From Candidatus Bathyarchaeota archaeon (GTDB taxonomy: Archaea; Thermoproteota; Bathyarchaeia; Bathyarchaeales; Bathycorpusculaceae): a stretch of DNA of 64,000 bases. Shown here piece by piece: positions 33,916-41,650 of this stretch. The first letter of the stretch is position 1. Each line of letters starts with the position of its first letter. Below the pieces are notes generated by a model. That model did not search any database. It saw only the letters and a list, made by a program, of their open reading frames with translations, and had not been told where the DNA came from. The stretch spans positions 1 through 64,000 of the forward strand of contig JAGTQX010000014.1 of the NCBI GenBank assembly GCA_018396675.1, in the 5' to 3' direction. The position numbers and the translations under genes are program-made.

Positions 33916-34857
33916 TTAGACTATGTTATTAAAAGTTTCAAAGAGGAACGCGGCTACTGCTATGGCTAACATTAGTATGCTCCATGCACGTGTTATTTTG
34001 TGGCTCCGCTTGTTCATCAAATATAAAACGAAAGTCACAAGAATCATAAACGGGACTGTTAATAAAATTTCGAACAAGGTCACAGTGAAAGACCTTATCA
34101 GGCCGACGATTCCAAAAACAAGCGTTATCGTTATTATGTTATCGCCTATAACATTGCCTACGGATATTTCTTGTTCGCCGTGAAGTGCAGCGGCCACTGA
34201 AACGGCGGTTTCTGGAACGACGCAGCCCAGAGCCATTATCGTTAGTCCAGCGTAGAAGTGACTTAAACCGAAAGCTTCCGACATTGCAATGGTGCTGTAA
34301 ACGAGTAGATATGTGCCAGCTATTAATGCAGCGCCGCCTAGAAGCATTGTGATGGCTGGTTTTACTATGCTTTCGTGCTTTACGTTGTTTGGGTCTCCGT
34401 TTCCGTTCCCCTTGCGAATGGAGTAGTAAATGAATAGCGGATATAAGGCCAAGAAGATGAGTCCCATCCACCATGTAACCATCCCGGTTGCCACCGTGAA
34501 AGCCATGAGCATTACTCCAAGCCCAATCATGAAGAAGCATTCCTTGTTTATTGTGGAGTTTTTTATTTTAAACTCGCCTATTAAGCCGCATATGCCAATT
34601 ATTAATGGAATGTTGTAGATGTTCGAGCCTATTATGTTGCCTAAAGCCATCTGTGAAGATCCGAAAAACACCGCTGTAAGGGAGCTTACAAGCTCTGGAA
34701 AAGATGTCACGGAAGCGACGAAAACTGTCCCGACAACGACTTTATGAATGTTTAGACTCGAAGCTAACCTTGCCGCTGCATCTACTATCTTTTTCGAGCC
34801 CAAGTATAGGAGCAGCATACTCGCTATAAAAGCTGCGACGCTTAATAGTAAAGTCAT
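33916..34857 (-). CDS. Na+/Ca2+-type exchanger (CaCA family)
   Basis: 313 residues with about 10 hydrophobic helices in two inverted halves. The alpha-repeat signatures are VGTVFVASVTSFPELVSSL (first half) and LTIMALGCVVPETAVSV (second half), each with the acidic residue that binds the cation, followed by GNIIGSN and GNVIGDN. It exchanges Ca2+ for Na+ or H+ at the cytoplasmic membrane. The second repeat's GxxxPE is slightly varied from the usual GTSLPE. It converges with the ferredoxin gene. Confidence 0.93.
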   Translation of the reverse strand: MTLLLSVAAFIASMLLLYLGSKKIVDAAARLASSLNIHKVVVGTVFVASVTSFPELVSSLTAVFFGSSQMALGNIIGSNIYNIPLIIGICGLIGEFKIKNSTINKECFFMIGLGVMLMAFTVATGMVTWWMGLIFLALYPLFIYYSIRKGNGNGDPNNVKHESIVKPAITMLLGGAALIAGTYLLVYSTIAMSEAFGLSHFYAGLTIMALGCVVPETAVSVAAALHGEQEISVGNVIGDNIITITLVFGIVGLIRSFTVTLFEILLTVPFMILVTFVLYLMNKRSHKITRAWSILMLAIAVAAFLFETFNNIV

Positions 34858-34962
34858 AGTTATTCCTTAGCATTTTCCGTCACAACTGCATTAACTGCAA
34901 TATAAACTTATCTGAGCAGAGAGGTTATGTTAAGCGTATGCTAGCATGATTTACGAGATATT

Positions 34963-36111
34963 TCAACTGGAGTTTTCTTGTTTACGCGTTGGCGGAATAA
35001 AAACTCTAAGCCTGTTTAGAGCGTTTAATTTTTCCTTATCTCCGATTTTCGCGTCTTCTACTGCGCGTTTTAGGATTTGTATGGACTCGTCCATCGCTTT
35101 CCTATCCACTGGGTGCGGCACACCGTCTTTTCCGCCGTAAGCGAAGGAGTATTTTACCGGGTCTTTCCAACTTGGCTTTTCGCCGTAGATGAGTTCAGCG
35201 ACTAGGGCTAGTCCTCTAACTGTTGCCGCGCCAACGCCTTTAAAGCCAAGAAGTTCCTCGTAATTTTTAGGCTTGAACTCGTAAACTTGCTGTAAGGCTT
35301 TCCAATTTATGTTGACTGGCATGGACAAAACGTCTAACGGATACTCTGTCCAACGGTTTTGCGCTGTTTTGGGAAGCCACTCTTCCAGCAATTTTTGATA
35401 GTCTGGCCTAACGGACATTATTAGCCTCATCAGTTTTTTGGGCGGTTCACATGCCAAGTCCACGGATGCTTTTCTGCAGCCTTCGCTTTCTTTTGCTGTC
35501 ATGTCTAGGGCTATTTCACGTTTTGCCTCTCCTGCAATCGCGCTGTGCGGTTCGACGACGAAGCTTTTGACGTTTTCTGAAAGCCAATGGTAACGCCTTG
35601 CTGTGCGGTCTTGTGGGCACATTCCCTGCTGGATTACTGCCCATTCGCCTTTCTCATCTACGAAGAATGCGTGGTGATAGAGCTGGTAGCCAGCCTGAAC
35701 AGCCGTGTTATCTACTTTCGCGCTCATTTTGCTTGCATAACGAAGATTCTCTATTTTACCGTCTGAAAACCCGAATTTTTCGCCAATTTGCCAAATTTCC
35801 AGAGGTGCCTGCCTTGAGACTCGCCCTTTTCCGCCGCAAACCGCTAAACCATGCTCTTCGGGGATAACTGCTTGCTTTAAAACGCCTGTTACGACTGTGG
35901 TTACGCCTGAAGAGTGCCAGTCATATCCTAAAACGCAGCCTAAAGCTTGAAACCAGAAGGGGTTTGAAAGACGTTTTAAAAATTCGCCGGCGCCATACTC
36001 GTCAACGATTATTGTGACGATTTCTTTGGCGAGTTTCTGCATTCTGACAACTAACCATCTTGGCGCTTTGCCATAATGGAGCGGAAGCTTAGCAACGCCT
36101 GTTCTTTGCAT
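34963..36111 (-). CDS. DUF763 family protein
   Basis: 382 residues. The N-terminus MQRTGVAKLPLHYGKAPRWL and the segments GYDWHSSGVTTVVTGVLK and VCGGKGRVSRQAP are hallmarks of DUF763, found in many archaea and some bacteria. Near ~285-300 a helix-hairpin-helix-like element appears (YEELLGFKGVGAATVRGLAL), which suggests DNA binding. Two helix-rich regions surround it. The activity is unknown; nuclease or DNA-repair roles have been guessed for the family. It is monocistronic and divergent from the MBL gene. Confidence 0.9.
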   Translation of the reverse strand: MQRTGVAKLPLHYGKAPRWLVVRMQKLAKEIVTIIVDEYGAGEFLKRLSNPFWFQALGCVLGYDWHSSGVTTVVTGVLKQAVIPEEHGLAVCGGKGRVSRQAPLEIWQIGEKFGFSDGKIENLRYASKMSAKVDNTAVQAGYQLYHHAFFVDEKGEWAVIQQGMCPQDRTARRYHWLSENVKSFVVEPHSAIAGEAKREIALDMTAKESEGCRKASVDLACEPPKKLMRLIMSVRPDYQKLLEEWLPKTAQNRWTEYPLDVLSMPVNINWKALQQVYEFKPKNYEELLGFKGVGAATVRGLALVAELIYGEKPSWKDPVKYSFAYGGKDGVPHPVDRKAMDESIQILKRAVEDAKIGDKEKLNALNRLRVFIPPTRKQENSS

Positions 36112-36242
36112 GAGATGAACCGCGCTTCTTAAATCAATATAGGCTATGCTTTAGCATTATTTTTATGTTGCCGAAATTGAGGTTCGCTCTTAAACGTAAG
36201 GCTTAAAGGGCTAGGCTTTAGAAAACAAACTCTTGAGTAATA

Positions 36243-37208
36243 ATGAAGCTCTACGGAACAGCCAATCTTCAATTTATTTTTGCGTTTCTGCTTATGCTGT
36301 TTTCAGCATCCATTATTGTAAGCACGAGTATAAGGATGGGTTGCGGAAACTCGTGTTTGGTTACTGTTTATTTCTTTGACGTCGGTCAAGGAGACGCCAT
36401 ATTCGTCGACACAAACGGGTTGGACATGTTAATCGATGGTGGACCGCGAAAAGCTGGCGCAGCTTTAATGGGTTATTTGGAAGCATTGAACGTTTCAAGG
36501 ATAAGTTTTGTTGTTGCTACGCACCCTCACGAAGACCATATAGGCGGATTAGTGGCGGTGCTTAACTCAAGCATTAATGTTGACGCGGTTCTGTACAGTG
36601 GCGAAAGCGCAACAACACAAGTATACTCAAATTTCATTAGTCTAGCTCAAGGCAAAGTTACGTTGGCTGAAAGAGGTCAAGAATATGTTTTAAGCGATGA
36701 CGTGAACTTCACTGTTCTTAACCCTGTTCAACCTCTCGAATTTAGCGATTCAAATAGCAACAGCATAGTTTTGAGGTTGCAAGCAGGAAATGTGGCGTTT
36801 CTTTTCGCTGGAGACGCAACCTTTGATGCTGAGGAAAGCATGCTTAACGCTGGCTTAAACGTTGCAAGTCAAGTTTTGAAGGTCGCCCACCACGGAAGCA
36901 GATATGCAACTTCCGCCACGTTTTTGAACGATGTGAATCCCGAATACGCTGTTATAAGCGCTGGAGTGGACAATACTTACGGGCACCCGCACGTTGAAAC
37001 AGTTCAGAGGTTGCTGGAAAAAGGCGTCACGGTTTACGGAACCTACCTTTCTGGAACGATAATCATGAGCACCGACGGACAAACAGTGCAAGTTCACGGG
37101 AATCCTAAACCAGTTTCAGAATTTCCTCAAGGCGTAGTTTTATGTTTAATTTTGGTTTTGGTTACGTTTTTCGTTTTTTGGATAAAAAATTTGCGTAGAA
37201 GCGGCTGA
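36243..37208 (+). CDS. Membrane-anchored metallo-beta-lactamase fold hydrolase (ComEC/Rec2-like domain)
   Basis: 321 residues. An N-terminal hydrophobic helix (~10-32) and a C-terminal one (~292-314) bracket the enzyme domain. The enzyme domain has FFDVGQGDAIFVDT and LIDGGP, metal site THPHEDHIGG (93-102), FAGDAT and KVAHHGSRYAT. This is the subtype fused to the ComEC DNA-uptake channel, but here it is free-standing and faces the cell exterior. The substrate is likely a nucleic acid or other phosphodiester. It converges with coaD. Confidence 0.9.
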   Translation: MKLYGTANLQFIFAFLLMLFSASIIVSTSIRMGCGNSCLVTVYFFDVGQGDAIFVDTNGLDMLIDGGPRKAGAALMGYLEALNVSRISFVVATHPHEDHIGGLVAVLNSSINVDAVLYSGESATTQVYSNFISLAQGKVTLAERGQEYVLSDDVNFTVLNPVQPLEFSDSNSNSIVLRLQAGNVAFLFAGDATFDAEESMLNAGLNVASQVLKVAHHGSRYATSATFLNDVNPEYAVISAGVDNTYGHPHVETVQRLLEKGVTVYGTYLSGTIIMSTDGQTVQVHGNPKPVSEFPQGVVLCLILVLVTFFVFWIKNLRRSG

Positions 37209-37213
37209 ACGGT

Positions 37214-37699
37214 TCAGGCGTGCTTTTTTATCAAGCGTCCTTCACGGTCGATTTCGCCCATGCGTATCCGCGTGGTGGAAATTGGCGCATGGTTTTCGGA
37301 CGGAACCATTTCAATAGTGACAACCTTTAACGGTTCAAGCCCGTGTTTTGTTCTTTCCTCGTTTATTTTTTTGGCTGTGGGCTCTGTTTCTTTACTGACA
37401 ACTATCGCTTCGAGGCATCCCTTTTGAAGCGTGGCTCCGTAAGCATCGTTTAACGGAATTATTTTAGCTCTTTCCAGCAACCCGTGTTTATTTAAGAAGC
37501 ACTTTAACTCTATCAATCGCTCTTCGTAGGAGGCTACCATGTGAGGCTTTTTCATTTTCGCCACAAACTCATCTGTACACAAGCCGATTAAGACCTGCTC
37601 GCCAACTTCAAAAGCCTTCAACAACAATGTTTTATGGCCCTTATGGAGTTCGTCGAATGTTCCGCCAACAGCCACCGACTTAAATCGCTTGTTATTCAA
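37214..37699 (-). CDS. coaD: Phosphopantetheine adenylyltransferase (archaeal type)
   Basis: 161 residues from TTG 37699 with GAGGT seven bases upstream. The nucleotidyltransferase motif is VGGTFDELHKGH (T/HxGH). STTRIRMGEIDREG near the C-terminus corresponds to the ISSTxIR motif. It makes dephospho-CoA from phosphopantetheine and ATP. It follows the pantoate kinase gene by five bases, forming a CoA-synthesis operon. Confidence 0.92.
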   Translation of the reverse strand: MNNKRFKSVAVGGTFDELHKGHKTLLLKAFEVGEQVLIGLCTDEFVAKMKKPHMVASYEERLIELKCFLNKHGLLERAKIIPLNDAYGATLQKGCLEAIVVSKETEPTAKKINEERTKHGLEPLKVVTIEMVPSENHAPISTTRIRMGEIDREGRLIKKHA

Positions 37700-37704
37700 C
37701 TCTT

Positions 37705-38634
37705 TTACCTCAGCAACCTTGCTCCTTGAAGATCAACCTTCGCCAAGAGAACTTTTTCTTCTGGGAGAACCCGTTTAAAAGCTTGCGCCACCCGCTCAGC
37801 GTTTTCTAATGTTGTTAACGCGTGTACCGCTTCTCCCACCATGTTCTGCGCTGCGCCTATCGCGTCAGCTTCGTCAGCAGCCCTAAACAGTTTGCGGACA
37901 TTCTCCGTCAAAAAACCAGTTTTCTCGGCAAAAAAACGGCAACATGTCAAGAAATTCTCAAGCGAAGGTTCTGCGAGAATTTTTTCAAGGGTTTCTCTTC
38001 CCCACTTGTTTATCGCTAGGCGTTTTTCAGGTGAGGATAAGACTTCTTTTGTCGGTGTTGGACCAAAAACTCCCGCGACGACAACATAATCCGCTGATAT
38101 TGGTATGCGGTCTATTATGGCGGTTTCTGGCGCGCCGGGTTCTTTAGTGATTACGCATCCGCCGAGCATAAGCGGGCCGACGGTGCCTAGACCAGTCTTG
38201 CACTTGACTTCTGCGATGTGGGCTATTCGTCCAAGCTGGTTATAGGTTAAGTTTAAGCCTAAAGCCTTTGAAAGGGCTAAAGCTGTTGTTAAAGCTCCGG
38301 CTGCGCTTGAGCCGAAGCCGGCTCCGATGGGAATTTCAATCCGATGGTTAACCGTGACTGCGTAGTTTCCTTTTGTTTTTTCCAGTAGCATCTGTACAAC
38401 GGTGCGTGTTGTTTCCGCTTCAGAAGCGTTTCTGCCGTTTATGAGGATGTTTACTGTGTTTTTGTCTGCTTCTGAAACGTTTACTTCCGTTGTTACGCCT
38501 TTCTGTATTCCGAAGCCTCCACCTCTGGCTCCGACTTTTTCCAAGTTTTTTATCGGCGTTCCGTCTGGCAATGTGTCGCATATTTCAAAAAAACTGGAGA
38601 TTCCAGCTGGGCTGAAAGCCTTTACACTTTTCAA
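37705..38634 (-). CDS. Pantoate kinase (GHMP family)
   Basis: 309 residues from TTG 38634. It begins KSVKAFSPAGISSFFEICD and contains GARGGGFGIQKGV. The GHMP ATP loop is PIGAGFGSSAAGALTT (~100-115). This is the archaeal pantoate kinase family (with phosphopantothenate synthetase it replaces bacterial PanC/PanK order). It phosphorylates pantoate in CoA synthesis. It lies between an ECF-type transporter gene and coaD on the same strand with gaps of 8 and 5 bases. Confidence 0.92.
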   Translation of the reverse strand: MKSVKAFSPAGISSFFEICDTLPDGTPIKNLEKVGARGGGFGIQKGVTTEVNVSEADKNTVNILINGRNASEAETTRTVVQMLLEKTKGNYAVTVNHRIEIPIGAGFGSSAAGALTTALALSKALGLNLTYNQLGRIAHIAEVKCKTGLGTVGPLMLGGCVITKEPGAPETAIIDRIPISADYVVVAGVFGPTPTKEVLSSPEKRLAINKWGRETLEKILAEPSLENFLTCCRFFAEKTGFLTENVRKLFRAADEADAIGAAQNMVGEAVHALTTLENAERVAQAFKRVLPEEKVLLAKVDLQGARLLR

Positions 38635-38642
38635 TTTTTTAT

Positions 38643-39377
38643 CTACTCTTTTTTCTGTGTAAGTGAGGGAAAAGCCCTTCTACATGCTTTGATTATCGGC
38701 GGTCCAAGTGTTACCAGAAACGGGATTTCAGTTGCAAAAGTCCATACCAACCATAAGAAGCTTGCGTAAAAAGGCGCGTTGCGTTCCCAGCCAGTTGAAA
38801 GTGGAAGCGGTAAAACTTGGCTGTAAGCCCATAAGCCGAAGCCTATCCACGCGCTTCCAACGGCTAATCCAATGACAGAGCCAAACTGGTAACTGCGCCA
38901 TTCAGGGAAAACATGCCCAACAATGACGGCGATTACGTAACAGCCGATGAATACGCCCAGAAAAAGAAGCCCAACATCAAGGTTCAATATTGCCTCATTA
39001 AGCAGATAAAATATCATCAAAGCGATTACGCCGCAAACTCCCAGTCCAGCGGCGACGTGTTTCCATTCAATGTTTTTCTTGCTTATGTACCCTATTATGA
39101 AGAAGCCTAGAAAGTTTGACGGTACGCCTACCGTGAGGCTTAACCAGGGTATACCATGTCCAGGCTGGATCATGTCGGCGAAGAATATGCCTATTGCGGC
39201 GCCTATTCCGCCGACCCATGGACCGAAGAGTGCCGCGAAAACTGCTGGAACAATTACTGCGGGCCAGAATCTGACGACTCCTACGACTGGGCTAACTATG
39301 CCCAAGTTTGTTAAGTAACCTACAATAGTGTATAACGCGGCGCATACGGCGGTCATTGCTATGTCAAGTGTTTTCAA
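38643..39377 (-). CDS. ECF-transporter S-component-like protein of the CoA operon
   Basis: 244 residues from TTG 39377, with GGTGA eight bases upstream. Six or seven hydrophobic helices are visible, starting MTAVCAALYTIVGYL and then VRFWPAVIVPAVFAALFGPWVGGIG, the S-component layout. Being first in an operon with pantoate kinase and PPAT, it may take up a CoA precursor such as pantothenate or pantoate; this is inference from context. It is divergent from the pilin gene and shares a 190-base regulatory region with it. Confidence 0.8.
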   Translation of the reverse strand: MKTLDIAMTAVCAALYTIVGYLTNLGIVSPVVGVVRFWPAVIVPAVFAALFGPWVGGIGAAIGIFFADMIQPGHGIPWLSLTVGVPSNFLGFFIIGYISKKNIEWKHVAAGLGVCGVIALMIFYLLNEAILNLDVGLLFLGVFIGCYVIAVIVGHVFPEWRSYQFGSVIGLAVGSAWIGFGLWAYSQVLPLPLSTGWERNAPFYASFLWLVWTFATEIPFLVTLGPPIIKACRRAFPSLTQKKE

Positions 39378-39439
39378 CGGTTTTTCACCTTTTATTGTGA
39401 AGGGCGAAGGTGATTTCAGATAAAGATTTCGTATATTTT

Positions 39440-39457
39440 GTTTAAACGCGTTTAAAC
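39440..39457. promoter_or_regulatory. Perfect 18-bp palindrome in the divergent region
   Basis: GTTTAAACGCGTTTAAAC is its own reverse complement over all 18 bases. It lies 62 bases from the ECF-S start (minus strand) and 113 bases from the pilin ATG. A dimeric repressor or activator site is likely; it could serve either gene. Confidence 0.65.
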
Positions 39458-39498
39458 TTGATGTATTTGCGTCTTTATGTTGTACTGTTGTACAAGTA

Positions 39499-39519
39499 TG
39501 TGTAGCTTTGTTCTACGCA
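39499..39519. promoter_or_regulatory. Inverted repeat upstream of the pilin promoter, copy 1
   Basis: TGTGTAG and CTACGCA (one mismatch) are separated by CTTTGTT. A TATA box (TTATTTAAAA, ~39527-39536) follows within 10 bases. The 33-base surrounding sequence is nearly repeated at 40262, upstream of the pilus operon. The position just upstream of the TATA box fits an activator. Confidence 0.7.
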
Positions 39520-39570
39520 CAAATTATCTTATTTAAAAATGAACGACTCTCGTGCACGGAGCGAAACAAG

Positions 39571-40134
39571 ATGAAACTGTTAAAGAGTAAGAAAGGCTTA
39601 AGCACAGTAGTGACAACGCTGATTATCCTAGTCGTTTCAGTGTTGCTAGCGTCAGTTGTAACCTTCTACGCCATAAACGTGACGACAACCCGTGTACAAG
39701 AAGAATCGCTTTTCTTGACAAAGCCACACATATGGTACAGCTCCACCAATGAAACGCAGACTGGCGAGGCTGCCATAATGATAATAAACACTGGCGGACG
39801 AGACGTTGTAATCGACAAAATTACAGTTAGAGGACAAGAATGCGAATGGACTAACGTTTTCTACAACATAACAAAAGGAAGCATTACTGGAGACCTTGAA
39901 TTCCAAGATACCTTAACTGATGGTGGAACAATATCAATAGGTGGATCTAGTTATGAATTCATCCAAGGCACATCAGGAACTGATTTGACTTTGAGGTCTG
40001 GTTATACAATGATCATTTACATCGACGATCCTGACAGCATTTCACTGAATGACATAGGCTTAACCGTCGGTATAACAGTGTTCACTTCGAACGCACAATA
40101 CTATAAAGAGGCAAACGTAGAAGCCACCGCATAA
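39571..40134 (+). CDS. Major-pilin-like protein with class III signal peptide
   Basis: 187 residues from ATG 39571 (an earlier in-frame ATG at 39508 precedes the TATA box). The N-terminus KLLKSKKGLSTVVTTLII is a prepilin signal: basic stretch, cleavage expected after KKG, then a hydrophobic helix of ~22 residues. The exterior domain is beta-rich with Thr/Gly-rich repeats and possible N-glycosylation sites (NVT, NIT, NET). It is likely the pilus subunit, polymerised by the ATPase encoded downstream. It is monocistronic and ends at a pyrimidine-rich terminator. Confidence 0.85.
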   Translation: MKLLKSKKGLSTVVTTLIILVVSVLLASVVTFYAINVTTTRVQEESLFLTKPHIWYSSTNETQTGEAAIMIINTGGRDVVIDKITVRGQECEWTNVFYNITKGSITGDLEFQDTLTDGGTISIGGSSYEFIQGTSGTDLTLRSGYTMIIYIDDPDSISLNDIGLTVGITVFTSNAQYYKEANVEATA

Positions 40135-40142
40135 ACTGGTGA

Positions 40143-40177
40143 CTCCTTTCTCCCCTCTCTCTTTTTCCCTTGTTTTT
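40143..40177 (+). terminator. Pyrimidine-rich terminator after pilin gene
   Basis: The sequence after the pilin stop is nearly all T and C, with runs TTTTT and GTTTTT and no stem-loop. This is the usual form of archaeal termination signals. It would separate the abundant pilin transcript from the operon downstream. Confidence 0.55.
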
Positions 40178-40264
40178 ATCAAGCTTTTGAAACTTTTAAA
40201 CATGCTCTCGTGCAAATTATAACCGACATTAAAGTTTTCAAATCTTGATTTCAGATAAGCCCTA

Positions 40265-40285
40265 TGTGTAGTTTTGTTCTACACA
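40265..40285. promoter_or_regulatory. Inverted repeat upstream of the pilus operon, copy 2
   Basis: TGTGTAG and CTACACA are perfect complements around TTTTGTT. The copy before the pilin gene (39499-39519) differs at only a few bases, and both are followed by a conserved ATCTTAT. A shared regulator for both units is the simple reading. Confidence 0.72.
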
Positions 40286-40348
40286 CACCATCTTATCTTG
40301 TGATTGACTCAAAAGGGTTCAATTGGCAAACGGCAAGAGAGGAGACTG

Positions 40349-41182
40349 TTGAGAAGAACACCAAAAAGCACGTTAAAAAAATTCATGCGTTCGCGAAAGG
40401 CTTTAGCTATTCCAGTAACCTACTTGATACTCTTCGCCTCGCTTTTAGCTATAATCTCCATCACATACGGTTTTGCAGTGGCTAGGATAAGCGCAAAAGG
40501 TGCAGCGTTAAAACTTTCAGTTGCTAAACAAAACATGCAAACGTTAGACGACGCCGTGCGTTCTGTGGCGTGGAGCTTCGGCGCCTCAAAAACTGCATAC
40601 ATGGAGGACTGCGGAGGCGTTTTCCAAACACAGTCAAGCAAAGATTTAAGCCTAACACTAACAGACGAGCAGACTTTCGCTTACACAGTATTGAACAGTT
40701 CCATCGGAAAAGTGTGCTACGTTCTTGAGGCTTCGACGGAAAGCCAAGAAGGCCTATACGTTAAAGGTGATAGCCGCGCCATCATAAACCAAAGCGCATA
40801 CCCAATGACGCAACTTTATTTTGCAAGAGGCGAGAACGCGCAGCAACTAACCCTATGTTATCGGCCAATGGCAACGGTATTGGCAGCTGGCACAACTGAC
40901 GGTAAACCTCTAAACTTTATTCGCGTATATGTAATAAGCTTGGCTTCTTCTGAAGCTTTGACAGCTAGCGGAAGTTTTTACGTTAAAGCTTCAGCCTTGA
41001 ACGTTACAGTTGAATCGCAGCTTTACAATTTGAACAGCACGGTCTCCTCTCTGGCTTTGAAGGCTGTCTCCGACGGGGTTCAAACCACAGTTTGGCTTCC
41101 AATAGAAAGCAATGCAGAAGGCGCGTTTGTGAACCTCGAAATTCTAACCTGCCACATCAAAATCCAGAGGGTGAACGCTTAA
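40349..41182 (+). CDS. Pilin-like envelope protein, first gene of the pilus operon
   Basis: 277 residues from TTG 40349, chosen for a GAGAGGAG site just upstream; TTG 40304 and ATG 40385 are alternatives. A basic N-terminus leads to RSRKALAIPVTYLILFASLL, which resembles a prepilin peptidase site (RKA then a hydrophobic helix). The exterior part (~230 residues) is beta-rich with N-x-S/T sites and two Cys near residue 90. It is probably a minor pilin. It ends one base before the next gene. Confidence 0.75.
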   Translation: MRRTPKSTLKKFMRSRKALAIPVTYLILFASLLAIISITYGFAVARISAKGAALKLSVAKQNMQTLDDAVRSVAWSFGASKTAYMEDCGGVFQTQSSKDLSLTLTDEQTFAYTVLNSSIGKVCYVLEASTESQEGLYVKGDSRAIINQSAYPMTQLYFARGENAQQLTLCYRPMATVLAAGTTDGKPLNFIRVYVISLASSEALTASGSFYVKASALNVTVESQLYNLNSTVSSLALKAVSDGVQTTVWLPIESNAEGAFVNLEILTCHIKIQRVNA

Positions 41183-41183
41183 A

Positions 41184-41645
41184 ATGCCAGCTATAACGCC
41201 GAGTTACCTTTACACTTTGTTCGCTGTGATAGCCGTAAGCAGCATCCTAACAGTGTCGTTCATGAACTATGCCAACGCCGTGCGCACTTCGCTGGAAACA
41301 CGAAAAATGAAAAACCTTCTCGACCAAATCGCAGCTAAAGCCACGGAACTATTAACGCTTACGATGACAACAAACGCGAAGGCTTCAACTTTCATACAAG
41401 CGCCTAACGCAATGGGTGAAAAACAATATTGGATAAGGCTAGAAAACGACTCAACACGAGCTTGGCTTGAAGGCGGCTTTGGAAACACACCAACAGAAAA
41501 CACAGAACTACGCGCCTACATTCCAAACTGCGCCTTAGTCTCAGGTTACTACATCAGCGGCTATGGTGCAATCTGCCTAACATGCTCCGTGGATAATGGC
41601 GCCATAAAAATACAGATTTTAAGTGCAAGCCAGAACGGGGGTTAA
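41184..41645 (+). CDS. Pilus-operon protein with N-terminal membrane helix
   Basis: 153 residues. A single hydrophobic helix (~7-28, TLFAVIAVSSILTVSF) starts almost at the N-terminus with no basic leader, followed by a polar helix and a beta-rich exterior domain with four cysteines in its second half. It begins MPAIT, like the later operon member MPAIS at 44781. A pseudopilin or pilus-base component is likely. It ends 5 bases before the ATPase gene. Confidence 0.75.
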   Translation: MPAITPSYLYTLFAVIAVSSILTVSFMNYANAVRTSLETRKMKNLLDQIAAKATELLTLTMTTNAKASTFIQAPNAMGEKQYWIRLENDSTRAWLEGGFGNTPTENTELRAYIPNCALVSGYYISGYGAICLTCSVDNGAIKIQILSASQNGG

Positions 41646-41650
41646 CAAAC

